The position numbers and the translations under genes were made by a program. DNA of 64,000 bases from Cryptosporangium phraense (GTDB lineage: Bacteria > Actinomycetota > Actinomycetes > Mycobacteriales > Cryptosporangiaceae): positions 62,001 through 126,000 of the forward strand of contig NZ_VIRS01000005.1 in assembly GCF_006912135.1 (NCBI RefSeq), read 5' to 3'. This document shows positions 1-8,181 of this stretch, piece after piece (the first letter of the stretch is position 1; each line of letters begins with the position of its first letter). The notes beneath the pieces are model-generated. The model saw only the letters and a program-made list of their open reading frames with translations, did no database searches and had not been told where the DNA came from.

Positions 1-1
1 C

Positions 2-61
2 CCGGCCGCGCGTGTGATGACCCGCGGGGAGAAGCCGGGGCTGTACCGGATCAGCCGCTGA
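2..61 (+). CDS. 3' end of an unidentified CDS (partial)
   Basis: An open frame entering from the left edge reads about 19 codons, ending in the residues GLYRISR, and stops at TGA 59-61. Third positions are mostly G or C, and the stop lies 24 bp before the stop of the convergent GntR-type gene, so a real gene end is plausible. Too little remains to name a family, and it could be chance. Confidence 0.4.
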   Translation, partial: PAARVMTRGEKPGLYRISR

Positions 62-85
62 GCGATTGCGTCATAGCTCACTGGG

Positions 86-1078
86 TCATTCATGGCTCGG
101 ACTATGCCACACCTTGCTGAGCTGCAGATCGCGAACGACCTCACCGGCCATCCGGACCGAGGCCGCGTCGAGCATGTTGCCGTACTCGATGACCCTCACC
201 CGCCCGCGCAGGGCGCGGGCCAGCTCGGGCATTTCGCTCGGGACGACGACGGGATCGGCTCCGCGCAGGTCGTCGGGGCCGGCCAGCACCTGGATGTTCG
301 TGATCCCGGCCGAGGCGAGCGAGTCGCGGATCGCGGTCGCCTGGTCGGTCGTCGAGTACAGGACGCCGACCGTGCGGTCCTTCGGCACCTGGGCGATCTG
401 CACCAGCGTCTGCAGGTGCGGGGTGGCGACGATCGCGACGACCTCCGTCGGCGGGCGGCGCAGCCGGGCCCGCACCTCGGCCAGGTGGAAGAACGTGGTC
501 AGCACCAGGTCGGGCGGCTCGGCCGGTTGTGCACCCAGGAGCAGTGGTTTCACCGGGACGCCGAGCTGCCCGGTGAGCTCGTCGGCGAAGTAGCCGGCCC
601 GCTCGGCGTTGCACTCGACGAACCGCACGTCGAGGGCCTGCCCGGCCTCCCAGGTGGCCAGGCCGCCGACCAGGTCGCGGATCTCGTCCGCACCGAGCCC
701 CAGCCGCAGGCACTCGCGGGCGGCCACGGCGAGGATCTCCCGAGCTTTGATCCGCGCCGCGGACGACGACCGCACCTCCGACGACGACCGCACCTCCGAC
801 GACGACCGGGCCTCGGAGGACGACCGGGCCTCGGAGCCGCCGACCACGACCATGCCGTTGCGCCCGCGCGGCTCGATCAGCCCGAGTTCGCGCAGCTCAC
901 CGTAGGCGTGCGCGACCGTGTTGCGGTTGATGCCGAGGTTGCCGGCCAGCAGCCGCGAGCCGGGCAGACGCTCGCCGTCGGTGAGCAGACCCATCTCGAT
1001 CAGAAGCGTCACCTGGGACACGATCTGCCGGTACACGGGCACGTCGGAGTGCCGGCTGACGCTCATCGAGGAGAGCAT
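86..1078 (-). CDS. GntR-family transcriptional regulator with a long effector domain
   Basis: A 330-residue regulator. Residues ~12-75 form a GntR winged helix (VYRQIVSQVTLLIEMG, then LPGSRLLAGNLGINRNTVAHAY and LGLIEPRGRNG), which binds operator DNA. A Ser/Glu/Arg repeat linker (residues ~80-105) follows, then a C-terminal alpha/beta domain of about 220 residues resembling a ligand-sensing fold rather than an FCD or UTRA domain. YtrA-type regulators share this N-terminus but are much shorter. ATG at 1078 is preceded by ACGGAG; ATG 1066 is the alternative and has no ribosome site. It is divergent from the histidine kinase at 1150 across a 71-bp gap, so it may regulate that operon. The ligand is unknown. 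Confidence 0.85.
   Translation of the reverse strand: MLSSMSVSRHSDVPVYRQIVSQVTLLIEMGLLTDGERLPGSRLLAGNLGINRNTVAHAYGELRELGLIEPRGRNGMVVVGGSEARSSSEARSSSEVRSSSEVRSSSAARIKAREILAVAARECLRLGLGADEIRDLVGGLATWEAGQALDVRFVECNAERAGYFADELTGQLGVPVKPLLLGAQPAEPPDLVLTTFFHLAEVRARLRRPPTEVVAIVATPHLQTLVQIAQVPKDRTVGVLYSTTDQATAIRDSLASAGITNIQVLAGPDDLRGADPVVVPSEMPELARALRGRVRVIEYGNMLDAASVRMAGEVVRDLQLSKVWHSPSHE
762..835. repeat. 18-bp tandem repeat inside the GntR-type gene
   Basis: About four copies of an 18-bp unit, each encoding six residues (SSSEVR or SSSEAR), lie between the DNA-binding and C-terminal domains. The unit is a multiple of three, so copy-number change would alter linker length without breaking the frame. 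Confidence 0.8.
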
Positions 1079-1149
1079 GCGGCTCCGTTCTGTCCTAGTG
1101 CCTGCGCGAGCCTACTAGGCCACTACGGCTTCGCACTACGCTCATCGGC

Positions 1150-2226
1150 GTGGACGGCTACTCGGCTCGGTTGCCGGCGCGGTGGCGCGTCGCCCTGGCC
1201 GTCGGGTCGGTCGTCGTCACGGCTCCGGCCCTCACGTTCGGCTCGGGGATCCCGTACGCGAGCGTCCTGGCCGTCGGGTCGATTCTGGTGCAGGCGGTCG
1301 CGCTGTGGTGGCTCCCCGACCGGCCGTCGGCCGCGACCGCGGTCGTTCTGCTGGTCAGCGCCGGTCTGCAGGTGCTCTATCCGACGTTCGGCCCGGGCAT
1401 CGCGTTCGTCGTGCTCTGTACGTACGCCTGGCTGCGACCGACCCCGGAGTCACTGTGGATCGTCGCCCCGGCGGTCGCGGCGATCTGCGGGCCTGCGCTC
1501 GCCCGGGAGCGGTGGGGCTTCGCCGCGGCCTGGTTCGGCGCGGTGCTGCTGGCCTGGAGCTGGGGCGCGCTGGCCCGGGCCCGCGGCGCCCGGCGGGTGG
1601 CCGAGCAGCGCCAGGCCGTCCTGGAGGAACGGGCCCGGATCGCCCGCGAACTGCACGACGTGCTCGCCCACACGGTGTCGGTCATGGTCGTGCAGGCGGC
1701 CGCGGCCGACGACGTCTTCGAGGCGAACCCGCAGCAGGCCCGCGAGGCTCTGCGCCGCACCGAGCAGGCCGGCCGCGAAGCCCTGGCCGAGCTCCGCATC
1801 TTCCTCCGCAGCGTGCGCAGTGACGAGGACGGCGACAGCCCGCAACCCACCCTGGACGATGTGGACCGACTGGCTGCCACACTGGGCGAATCCGGCCTGC
1901 GGGTGGACGTCCGCCGGGAAGGTGGAGGAGAACCACCGCGGGCGGTGCAGCTGACCGCCTACCGGATCGTGCAGGAAGCGCTGACCAACACGCTGCGCCA
2001 CTCCGGCGCGGCCGCGGCGGACGTGCTGTTACGGATCGACGAGTCGGAGGTGTACGTGCGGGTCCGGGACGACGGCACCGCCGGCGGAGGTACCGACGGC
2101 GCCGGTCACGGCCTCCTCGGCATGCGCGAACGGGCCGGGCTGCTCGGCGGCACGGTGGCGGCCGGCCCGCGGCCGGAGGGTGGGTTCGAGGTCGCGGCCC
2201 GGCTGCCGATCCGGGAGCGCTCGTGA
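1150..2226 (+). CDS. NarL-type sensor histidine kinase
   Basis: A 358-residue membrane kinase. Residues ~12-140 hold four to five hydrophobic segments with short loops. The HisKA_3 dimerisation/phosphoacceptor motif ARELHDVLAHTVSVM follows (His near residue 169), then an HATPase domain with QEALTNTLRHSG (N box), VRDDGT and GHGLLGMRERAGLLGG. It should autophosphorylate and pass phosphate to the response regulator that overlaps its stop codon. GTG at 1150 is the start that includes the first membrane segment. The stimulus cannot be told; the short extracytoplasmic loops suggest sensing within the membrane. Confidence 0.93.
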   Translation: MDGYSARLPARWRVALAVGSVVVTAPALTFGSGIPYASVLAVGSILVQAVALWWLPDRPSAATAVVLLVSAGLQVLYPTFGPGIAFVVLCTYAWLRPTPESLWIVAPAVAAICGPALARERWGFAAAWFGAVLLAWSWGALARARGARRVAEQRQAVLEERARIARELHDVLAHTVSVMVVQAAAADDVFEANPQQAREALRRTEQAGREALAELRIFLRSVRSDEDGDSPQPTLDDVDRLAATLGESGLRVDVRREGGGEPPRAVQLTAYRIVQEALTNTLRHSGAAAADVLLRIDESEVYVRVRDDGTAGGGTDGAGHGLLGMRERAGLLGGTVAAGPRPEGGFEVAARLPIRERS

Positions 2227-2888
2227 CGATCCGGGTCCTGATCGCCGACGACCAGGCGCTGGTCCGCTCCGGCTTCCGGATGATCCTCGACGCCCGCGAC
2301 GACCTGGAGGTAGTCGGCGAGGCGGCCGACGGCGAGGAGGCGGTCCGGCTCGCCGCCGAGACCCGTCCCGACGTCGTCCTGATGGACGTCCGGATGCCCG
2401 GTACCGACGGGATCGCCGCCACCGCCCGGCTGACCGCGGCCGGGAACGCGCCCAAGGTCATCATCCTGACGACGTACGACCTGGACGAACCGCTGTACGC
2501 GGCGCTCCGGGCCGGAGCCAGCGGATTCCTGCTCAAGGACGTCCGGCCGGCCGACCTCGTCGAGGCGATCCGGGTCGTGGCCGGAGGCGAGGCGCTGCTC
2601 GCCCCGACCGCGACCCGCCGGCTGCTCGACCGGTTCGTGGCCACCGACGTGACTCCCCCGGTGCAGGCCGGCAGCCTCGACCGGCTCACCGAGCGGGAGC
2701 GGGAGGTGCTCACGCTGCTGGCCCGGGGAGCGTCCAATGCGGAGATCGGCGCCCAGCTGTTCGTCACCGAGGCGACCGTGAAGACCCACGTCTCGGCGAT
2801 CCTGCGCAAGCTCGGCGTCCGCGACCGGGTGCAGGCCGTGGTGCTGGCCTACGACCTCGGGCTGGTCCGCCCGCGGCCCTCATCCTGA
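2223..2888 (+). CDS. NarL/LuxR-type response regulator
   Basis: A 221-residue two-domain regulator. The receiver domain has the acidic pair IADDQ, phospho-acceptor Asp in VVLMDVRMPG (near residue 55), ILTTYD and the conserved Lys in FLLKDVRPADL. The C-terminal LuxR helix-turn-helix (residues ~150-215) reads LTEREREVLTLLARGASNAEIG, then FVTEATVKTHVSAILRKLGV. It is the cognate partner of the upstream kinase: GTG 2223 overlaps the kinase TGA by four bases (GTGA). The membrane protein at 2955 on the same strand may be a target or co-transcribed. Confidence 0.95.
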   Translation: MTIRVLIADDQALVRSGFRMILDARDDLEVVGEAADGEEAVRLAAETRPDVVLMDVRMPGTDGIAATARLTAAGNAPKVIILTTYDLDEPLYAALRAGASGFLLKDVRPADLVEAIRVVAGGEALLAPTATRRLLDRFVATDVTPPVQAGSLDRLTEREREVLTLLARGASNAEIGAQLFVTEATVKTHVSAILRKLGVRDRVQAVVLAYDLGLVRPRPSS

Positions 2889-2954
2889 AGTCGTAGACGG
2901 AACCCCCGTCGTCCGTCGGAGGTGCTCTGACCTGCGGATTTCTACCGTTGAGGC

Positions 2955-4385
2955 ATGACCGAACCGCAGCAGGCCGTCCGGCTCGTCGTCAGGCTGCTCG
3001 TCGCCAGCCTGACCGCGAGCGTCCTCTTCGCCGTGCTCACGCTGGTGTTCCGCCACGACGTGCTCGCGTATCAGCAGGCCCGCGACCCCGACGCCGACCC
3101 GGCGGCGCTGGCCGCGACGCTGTGGACGCGGCCGATCCCGATCCTCGTCGTCGCGGTGCTGTACGTCTGGGTGGCCCGGGGACTGCTGGCCGGGGCGGCC
3201 CGGGCGTACCGGCGGGTGCGGATCGTGTCGGTGGTCGGCTTCGTCGCGGTCGGGTGGCTGCTCCTGTCGGGCGCGTATCCGGGCTGGTTGCGTGGAGTGC
3301 AGGTGGTGCAGCTCGGCCTGCTGGCGGCGCTGATCGTCGCGGTGAACCGTCGGGTGGTGCGGGCGGCGTTTCCGGTGGTCCCGGATCCGCGGCCGCGCAA
3401 CCGGAAGGCGGCCTGGGCGCTGATCCTGCTGGCGCCGTTCGTGGCCGAGGTGAGCCTCGGGAACATCCCGCTGTCGCAGGCCTGGGCGGTGCTGGTCTTC
3501 GTGCCGATCTACGGCGGTGGCGCGCTGCTGATCCGGGAGGTGGTCCGGCGCACCGGCGGCGGGTTCGTGAGCGTGGTGATCCTGGGCGTGGCCTACGGGC
3601 TCGTGGAGGAGGGGCTGGTGCTGCAGAGCCTGACCAGCCCGCACCTGTACGGGGCGGCGGAGTGGGCGCCCCGGCTGTTCGGGGTGAACTCGGCGTACAC
3701 GCTGCTCAACCTCGTGTACCACCCGGTGTTCAGCATCGCGATCCCGATCGTGCTGGTCGAGATGCTGTTCGCGGAGCACGGCACGAAGCCGTACCTGCGG
3801 CGTGGCGGGCTGATCACGGCCGGGGTGGTGTTCGCGCTGGGGGCGGTGCTGATCCGGCTGACGGTTCCGGCGTCGGAGGATCCGGGCTACACGATGCCGC
3901 TCGCCGGGGTGGTGATCGTCGCGCTGCTCGCGGTGGCTCTGACCGTCGTCGGCGTCCGTGGGCGGTTCCCGCTGGCGACCGGGGACGGCGCGGTGCCGGG
4001 GGTCGGGGCGGTGGCCGGTCTGGCCGGGCTCGTCGCGTTCGGGTTCCTCGGGATGCTGTGGCCGCTGGCCGGGGCGAAGCACTCGCTGTTCCTGCCCGGC
4101 GGCGGGTGGCCGCTGCTGGCCGTGGCCGGGGCGGCGGCGCTGGTGGCCGCCGGTTCCTACGTCCTGCGCCGCTGGACCGGCTCGGCCGCCTGGACCCGCC
4201 GTCACACGCTCGCCGCCTGCTTCGGCGCGCTGGTCGGCCACACGCTCTTCGCGCTGGCCGGCAACGCCGACACGATCCCCGACGCGGTCTTCCTCGTCGC
4301 GATCGCGGCCGGGACCGGCGCGGTCGGCGCCCGCGCCCTCGGGTGGTCCGCACCGTGTCGATTCCGGCCGAGGCGGTTCGTGTAG
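2955..4385 (+). CDS. polytopic membrane protein, possibly CPBP-like
   Basis: A 476-residue protein with about twelve hydrophobic segments spread along its length. The centre contains GVAYGLVEEGLVLQSL, a paired-glutamate motif inside a membrane helix reminiscent of CPBP/Abi-type intramembrane proteases, with a later conserved-looking NLVYHPVFSIAIP. The usual EExxxR continuation is absent, so protease activity is not supported. It lies 66 bp downstream of the NarL-type pair on the same strand, with ATG 2955 the first good start. It may be a transporter, a sensor accessory or a protease-like protein; I do not recognise it firmly. Confidence 0.8.
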   Translation: MTEPQQAVRLVVRLLVASLTASVLFAVLTLVFRHDVLAYQQARDPDADPAALAATLWTRPIPILVVAVLYVWVARGLLAGAARAYRRVRIVSVVGFVAVGWLLLSGAYPGWLRGVQVVQLGLLAALIVAVNRRVVRAAFPVVPDPRPRNRKAAWALILLAPFVAEVSLGNIPLSQAWAVLVFVPIYGGGALLIREVVRRTGGGFVSVVILGVAYGLVEEGLVLQSLTSPHLYGAAEWAPRLFGVNSAYTLLNLVYHPVFSIAIPIVLVEMLFAEHGTKPYLRRGGLITAGVVFALGAVLIRLTVPASEDPGYTMPLAGVVIVALLAVALTVVGVRGRFPLATGDGAVPGVGAVAGLAGLVAFGFLGMLWPLAGAKHSLFLPGGGWPLLAVAGAAALVAAGSYVLRRWTGSAAWTRRHTLAACFGALVGHTLFALAGNADTIPDAVFLVAIAAGTGAVGARALGWSAPCRFRPRRFV

Positions 4386-4435
4386 GTGGTGAACCTGGGA
4401 GGCCGGGGCCTGGCCAACGCCGGCGACCTGCTGTT

Positions 4436-4465
4436 CGGCCGCCGTGCGCAGCCTGCACGCGGCCG
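4436..4465. terminator. hairpin between convergent genes
   Basis: A GC-rich stem (CGGCCGCCGTGC pairing with GCACGCGGCCG, one bulged C, 7-nt loop) sits between the stop of the membrane protein (4385) and the stop of the minus-strand gene (4469). It is placed to terminate transcription from both sides. There is no T-run, as is common in actinobacteria. Confidence 0.5.
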
Positions 4466-4468
4466 GAC

Positions 4469-5149
4469 CTACTCCTTCAGCGGCTGAGCGTCCTCGAACG
4501 TGGCCCGCATCCGCTCGATCCAGGTGCTGAGCACGACCGGCGCGCCGGGCAGCCCGAGCGCGGCCAGCTCCGCGCTGACCGGGTGCGACCCGAGGACCAC
4601 CGACACCCCCTCGCCGCCGAAGACGACCTGCGAGCCCGACCCGCCCTGGGTGAACGTCGTCCGGTGCGGGACGCCGTCGATCAGCGAGTACGTCGTCATC
4701 GGCGTCGGCGGGGTCTCGTCGGTGCCGCCGCGGGGCACTTGCAACGAGAACGCCAGCTCGCCGTCCAGATACAGGGTCCAGAGCGAGTCGTCGACGTCGA
4801 TGCGCTCGACCGTCTTCGGGAAGCCCCAGATCGTCCGGCCGGCCTCGCAGGTGAACTCCTGGTCGACCGGGAGGCGGGTGATGAACGTGCCGTCCTCGCC
4901 GCCGGACCGCGGCCGGACGAAGAACGTCAGCCCGACCTCGTGGTACGCGCCGAGGTCGTTGTCCCGGTAGTCGACGAGCACGACCGCCAGCTGCGCGACG
5001 CCCGGCCGGACCTCGATCACCTCGAAGTCCGCCGGGATCAGCGAGGCGGCGGCCGTGGCGTCCACGTCGAACAGCACGGTGCCCGCGGACGCGTCCCGGA
5101 CCTGGACCGGCATCGTCACCGGCTGTCCCGCGATCTCGTAGGTCGTCAT
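4469..5149 (-). CDS. acetoacetate-decarboxylase-family protein
   Basis: A 226-residue protein of the ADC fold. GRTIWGFPKTVERI (residues ~107-120) aligns with the family region carrying the Schiff-base lysine (GFPK). LAVVLVDYRDNDLGAYHEVGLTFFV and FITRLPVDQEFT are also typical. Family members decarboxylate beta-keto acids or act on related aldol/dehydration chemistry, so acetoacetate is not certain to be the substrate. ATG 5149 has a good ribosome site (GGAGGAG). It is the last gene of an operon with acyl-CoA dehydrogenase, MaoC-like hydratase and aldo/keto reductase genes, and a KstR-like palindrome lies directly upstream. A role in fatty-acid or steroid side-chain catabolism is inferred from context. 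Confidence 0.85.
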   Translation of the reverse strand: MTTYEIAGQPVTMPVQVRDASAGTVLFDVDATAAASLIPADFEVIEVRPGVAQLAVVLVDYRDNDLGAYHEVGLTFFVRPRSGGEDGTFITRLPVDQEFTCEAGRTIWGFPKTVERIDVDDSLWTLYLDGELAFSLQVPRGGTDETPPTPMTTYSLIDGVPHRTTFTQGGSGSQVVFGGEGVSVVLGSHPVSAELAALGLPGAPVVLSTWIERMRATFEDAQPLKE

Positions 5150-5175
5150 CTCGCTCCTCCGGGCCGGGGCTGATT

Positions 5176-5189
5176 TAGAACCTGTTCTA
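5176..5189. promoter_or_regulatory. KstR-like palindromic operator
   Basis: TAGAAC-ct-GTTCTA is a perfect 14-bp palindrome and fits the published KstR pattern TnnAACnnGTTnnA at every fixed position. It overlaps the stop codon of the acyl-CoA dehydrogenase and lies 27-40 bases upstream of the decarboxylase-like start. KstR is the TetR-family repressor of cholesterol catabolism in mycobacteria and rhodococci; that the same family acts here is inferred. No kstR gene lies in the window. Confidence 0.65.
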
Positions 5190-6341
5190 CCTCAAGCCGC
5201 CGCGAGCCACCAGTTGCGCCGCGATCACGTTCCGCTGGATCTCGTTCGTGCCCTCGCCGACGATCATCAGCGGCGCGTCCCGGAAGTACCGCTCGACGTC
5301 GAACTCGGTCGAGTACCCGTAGCCGCCGTGGATCCGCACCGCGTTCAGCGCGACCTCCATCGCGGTCTCGGACGCGAACAGCTTGGCCATCCCGGCCTCC
5401 AGGTCGCACCGCTGCCCGGTCTCGTACCGGCGGGCCGCGTACAGGATCAGCTGCTCGGCCGCGGTCAGCTTCGTCGCCATGTCGGCCAGGTAGTTGCCGA
5501 TCGACTCGTGCTGCCAGATCGGCTTCCCGAAGCTCTCCCGCTCCTGCGCGTAGCGCAGCGCGTCGTCGAAAGCCGCCCGCCCGACGCCCAGCGCCCGCGC
5601 CGCCACCTGGATCCGCCCGGTCTCCAGCCCCTTCATCATCTGCCCGAACCCGCGTCCCTCGTCCGGGCCGAGCAGCGCCGACACCGGCGCCCGGTACCCG
5701 TCGAAGACCAGCTCGCAGCTCTCGACCCCCTTGTAGCCGAGCTTGGGCAGGTCCTTCGAGACGGTCAGCCCCGGTCCGTGCTCCACCAGCAGGATCGACA
5801 TCCCCCGGTGCGCCGGCTCGGCCGCCGGGTCGGTCTTGGCCAGCAACGCGATCAGCCCCGACCGGCGCGAGTTCGTGATCCACGTCTTCGTCCCGTCGAC
5901 GACGTACCCGTCGCCGTCCCGGCGGGCCGACGTCGTCATCGCCTGCAGGTCCGAGCCCCCGCCCGGTTCGGTCAGCGCCATCGTCGCCCGCAGCTCGCCG
6001 GTCGCGAGCCGGGGCAGGTACCGGTCCTGCTGCTCCGGCGTCCCGAACGCGACGAGCAGTTTGCAGACGACGGTGTGGCCGCCCATCGCGCCGGCCAGGC
6101 TCATCCAGCCCCGGGCCAGCTCGGCCGTGACCAGCGCGTAACAGGGCATCGACACCGGCGCCTCGCCCCACGGCGACGGCACCGCGAGGCCGAAGATCCC
6201 CAGCTGCTTCATCTGCTCGATGAGCGCCTCGGGGTAGGTGTTCCCGTGCTCGAGCTCGCGAACCACCGGCTTCACCGACCGGTCGACGAACTCCCGCACG
6301 GTCGCGACGACCGCCTGCTCCTCGTCGCTGAGGTCGGTCAC
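5187..6341 (-). CDS. acyl-CoA dehydrogenase
   Basis: A 384-residue FAD enzyme of usual length that oxidises acyl-CoA at the alpha,beta bond. Visible family blocks are ATMALTEPGGGSDLQAM, KTWITNS, GYKGVESCELVFDGYRAP, MMKGLETGRIQVAARALGVG, RESFGKPIWQHESI and, at the C-terminus, HGGYGYSTEFDVERYFRDAP followed by GEGTNEIQRNVIA. The reading frame is open far upstream, but homology starts at VTDLSDEEQ. GTG 6341 overlaps the hydratase stop by four bases, which fixes the start by translational coupling. It likely feeds the MaoC-like hydratase in the same operon. Chain-length specificity is not evident. Confidence 0.95.
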   Translation of the reverse strand: MTDLSDEEQAVVATVREFVDRSVKPVVRELEHGNTYPEALIEQMKQLGIFGLAVPSPWGEAPVSMPCYALVTAELARGWMSLAGAMGGHTVVCKLLVAFGTPEQQDRYLPRLATGELRATMALTEPGGGSDLQAMTTSARRDGDGYVVDGTKTWITNSRRSGLIALLAKTDPAAEPAHRGMSILLVEHGPGLTVSKDLPKLGYKGVESCELVFDGYRAPVSALLGPDEGRGFGQMMKGLETGRIQVAARALGVGRAAFDDALRYAQERESFGKPIWQHESIGNYLADMATKLTAAEQLILYAARRYETGQRCDLEAGMAKLFASETAMEVALNAVRIHGGYGYSTEFDVERYFRDAPLMIVGEGTNEIQRNVIAAQLVARGGLR

Positions 6342-7159
6342 CGGAACGTCCCGGTGATCGACGGGGTCCCGGGCGACACCCCGCCGGCCAGGGTCGCGTC
6401 CGACACCACGACCTGGAAGGACGAGCCGGCGAAGGCCGGCCGTTCCAGCCGGTAGCTGACCTCGGAGACCGGCCGCCCGGCCCGGCGCAGCGGCTCGACC
6501 AGCGCGATCGCCTGCAACGGCCCGTGCACGACCAGGCCCGGGTAGCCCTCGACGTCCCGGGCGTAGTCGAGGTCGTAGTGGATCCGGTGCGCGTTGTAGG
6601 TCAGCGCGCTGAACTGGAACAGCGTGGCCGGGGTGGCGTCGAATTGGAAGTCCGCGCCGGGTGCGGCCTCGGCCGGGGTGGCCGCGATCGCACGCGGCGC
6701 GCCCGCGGCCTGCGACCGGTAGACCAGGTCCTGCTCCTCGGTGACCGCCACCTCGCCCCCGACGACGAACTCCGCGCGCACGGTGACGAACGCCAACTGC
6801 CCCGAGCGGCCGTCCTTCACCCGGACCGACGCGACCCGCGACCGCTTCTGCACGACGTCCCCCAGAAGGAGAGGCCGGTGCTGCCGGACGCGCGCCCCGG
6901 CGAACATCCTCCGCCGATCCGGGATCGGCGGGAGAAAGTGGCCGTCCCGCGGATGGCCGTCCTCGCCCAGCGAGGCCGGGGCCGGCGTCTCCAGCAGGTA
7001 CAGGTGGTGCCACAGCGGCGGGAGGGGTGATCCGTCGGTGAACTCCTCCGGCCGGCCGAGCAGCGTGGCCAGCGCCGTCGCCGGCCAGCCGGTCAGCCGG
7101 CCGTCGGCCGCGACCGGCTCCGGGTTCCACCCGTCGAGCGCGGAATGCAGATCGGTCAT
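6338..7159 (-). CDS. MaoC-like / mesaconyl-C4-CoA-hydratase-type acyl-CoA dehydratase
   Basis: A 273-residue double-hotdog protein. The N-terminal half is FAS1-like (RRMFAGARVRQHRPLLLGD). The C-terminal half carries FQFSALTYNAHRIHYDLDYA and GYPGLVVHGPLQAIALVEPL, the block of mesaconyl-C4-CoA and itaconyl-CoA hydratase-like proteins, with the catalytic-type Asn/His/Arg cluster in NAHRIHYD. It should add or remove water on an enoyl-CoA. It sits 12 bp after the aldo/keto reductase and overlaps the acyl-CoA dehydrogenase start, so it is inside a co-transcribed catabolic set. The exact substrate is unknown. Confidence 0.88.
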   Translation of the reverse strand: MTDLHSALDGWNPEPVAADGRLTGWPATALATLLGRPEEFTDGSPLPPLWHHLYLLETPAPASLGEDGHPRDGHFLPPIPDRRRMFAGARVRQHRPLLLGDVVQKRSRVASVRVKDGRSGQLAFVTVRAEFVVGGEVAVTEEQDLVYRSQAAGAPRAIAATPAEAAPGADFQFDATPATLFQFSALTYNAHRIHYDLDYARDVEGYPGLVVHGPLQAIALVEPLRRAGRPVSEVSYRLERPAFAGSSFQVVVSDATLAGGVSPGTPSITGTFR

Positions 7160-7171
7160 GCTGACGGTCTA

Positions 7172-8164
7172 TCAGGCCGACAGGCGCGCCAGCTGGTCGG
7201 CGGACAGCTTGACGTCCGCGGCCGGGAGGAGGTTCTCCAGCTGCTCGGGCGTGCGCGGGCCGATCAGCGGGACGACCCGCGGCGAGTCCTGCGCCATCAG
7301 GAACGCGACGACGACCTGGTTCGGGGTCGCGCCGGTCTCGCCCGCGATCGCGTCGACGGTGGCCAGCCGGGCGTCGGTGTCCGGGCCGGTGTAGTCGGTG
7401 AACTGCGACCGCTTGGCGACGTTGTCGTAAATGCCCTTGAGGATCGGCGAGTAGGCGACGAGCGCCGTGCCGGGGTTGGCCCGGAGCCAGTCGAGCTGCT
7501 CGTTGCCGACGATCGAGACGTTGTCCACCGACGGGTTCGGCCGCAGGTAGGAGTGCTGCTGCTGGACGGCCACCGGGGCGGTCCAGCCGTAGCGGTCGCA
7601 GAGCTGCTTGATCGCTTCGAGCCGCCAGGTGCGGACGTTGGACCAGCCCAGGTACCGGATCTTTCCGGCTTTCACCAGGCCGTCGAGCGCTTCGAGGGTC
7701 TCCTCGAGCGGGGTCGACCGGTCGTCGACGTGGACGTAGTAGAGGTCGACGTGGTCGGTGCCGAGCCGGCGCAGGCTGCCGTCCAGCGCCTTTCGCAGGG
7801 TGTCGGCGCCGGCTCCGGCGAACGTCCGGCGGGCCAGGTCCCAGTTCGGGGTGCCGTCGGCGGCCCAGAGGGCGTCGTCGTGGGTGGGGAGGCCGCTGCC
7901 CTTGGTGGCCAGGAAGATCCGGTCGCGGTTGCCGCGGTCGGCCATCCAGCGGCCGAGGACCTCCTCGCTCTGGCCGCCCCGGCTGCCGCGGAAGCCCCAC
8001 CACTCGTAGCAGTCCGCGGTGTCGATGAACGTGCCGCCGGCCTCGGTGAACCGGTCGAGGATCCGGATCGAGTCCGGCTCGTCGGTGGCGTTTCCCATTT
8101 GCATTGCGCCCAGCGCCAGGCTGCTGACCTGCTGTCCGGTGCGCCCTAGTTCGACCATCTCCAT
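7172..8164 (-). CDS. aldo/keto reductase
   Basis: A 330-residue NADPH-dependent TIM-barrel reductase of usual length. The tetrad is visible: Asp and Tyr in FIDTADCYEWWGFRG, Lys in IFLATKGSG and His in LYYVHVDDRSTPLEETLEAL. QVVVAFLMAQDSPRVVPLIGPRTPEQLEN is the cofactor-binding end. ATG 8164 is the first gene of the minus-strand operon that continues with the hydratase 12 bp later. The substrate is unknown; the context suggests a keto or aldehyde intermediate of lipid or terpenoid breakdown. Confidence 0.93.
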   Translation of the reverse strand: MEMVELGRTGQQVSSLALGAMQMGNATDEPDSIRILDRFTEAGGTFIDTADCYEWWGFRGSRGGQSEEVLGRWMADRGNRDRIFLATKGSGLPTHDDALWAADGTPNWDLARRTFAGAGADTLRKALDGSLRRLGTDHVDLYYVHVDDRSTPLEETLEALDGLVKAGKIRYLGWSNVRTWRLEAIKQLCDRYGWTAPVAVQQQHSYLRPNPSVDNVSIVGNEQLDWLRANPGTALVAYSPILKGIYDNVAKRSQFTDYTGPDTDARLATVDAIAGETGATPNQVVVAFLMAQDSPRVVPLIGPRTPEQLENLLPAADVKLSADQLARLSA

Positions 8165-8181
8165 GGGGACGACGCTAGGAC

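Noticed and set aside
92-1954. Long open frame on the plus strand opposite the GntR-type gene and into the kinase
   Set aside because: It is antisense to the GntR-type gene, which has clear family motifs, then crosses the kinase out of frame; its product is Arg/Gly-rich with no domain.
6342-8003. 5' extension of the acyl-CoA dehydrogenase frame
   Set aside because: The frame stays open by GC bias through the hydratase and reductase genes, but similarity begins only at the GTG at 6341, which overlaps the hydratase stop.
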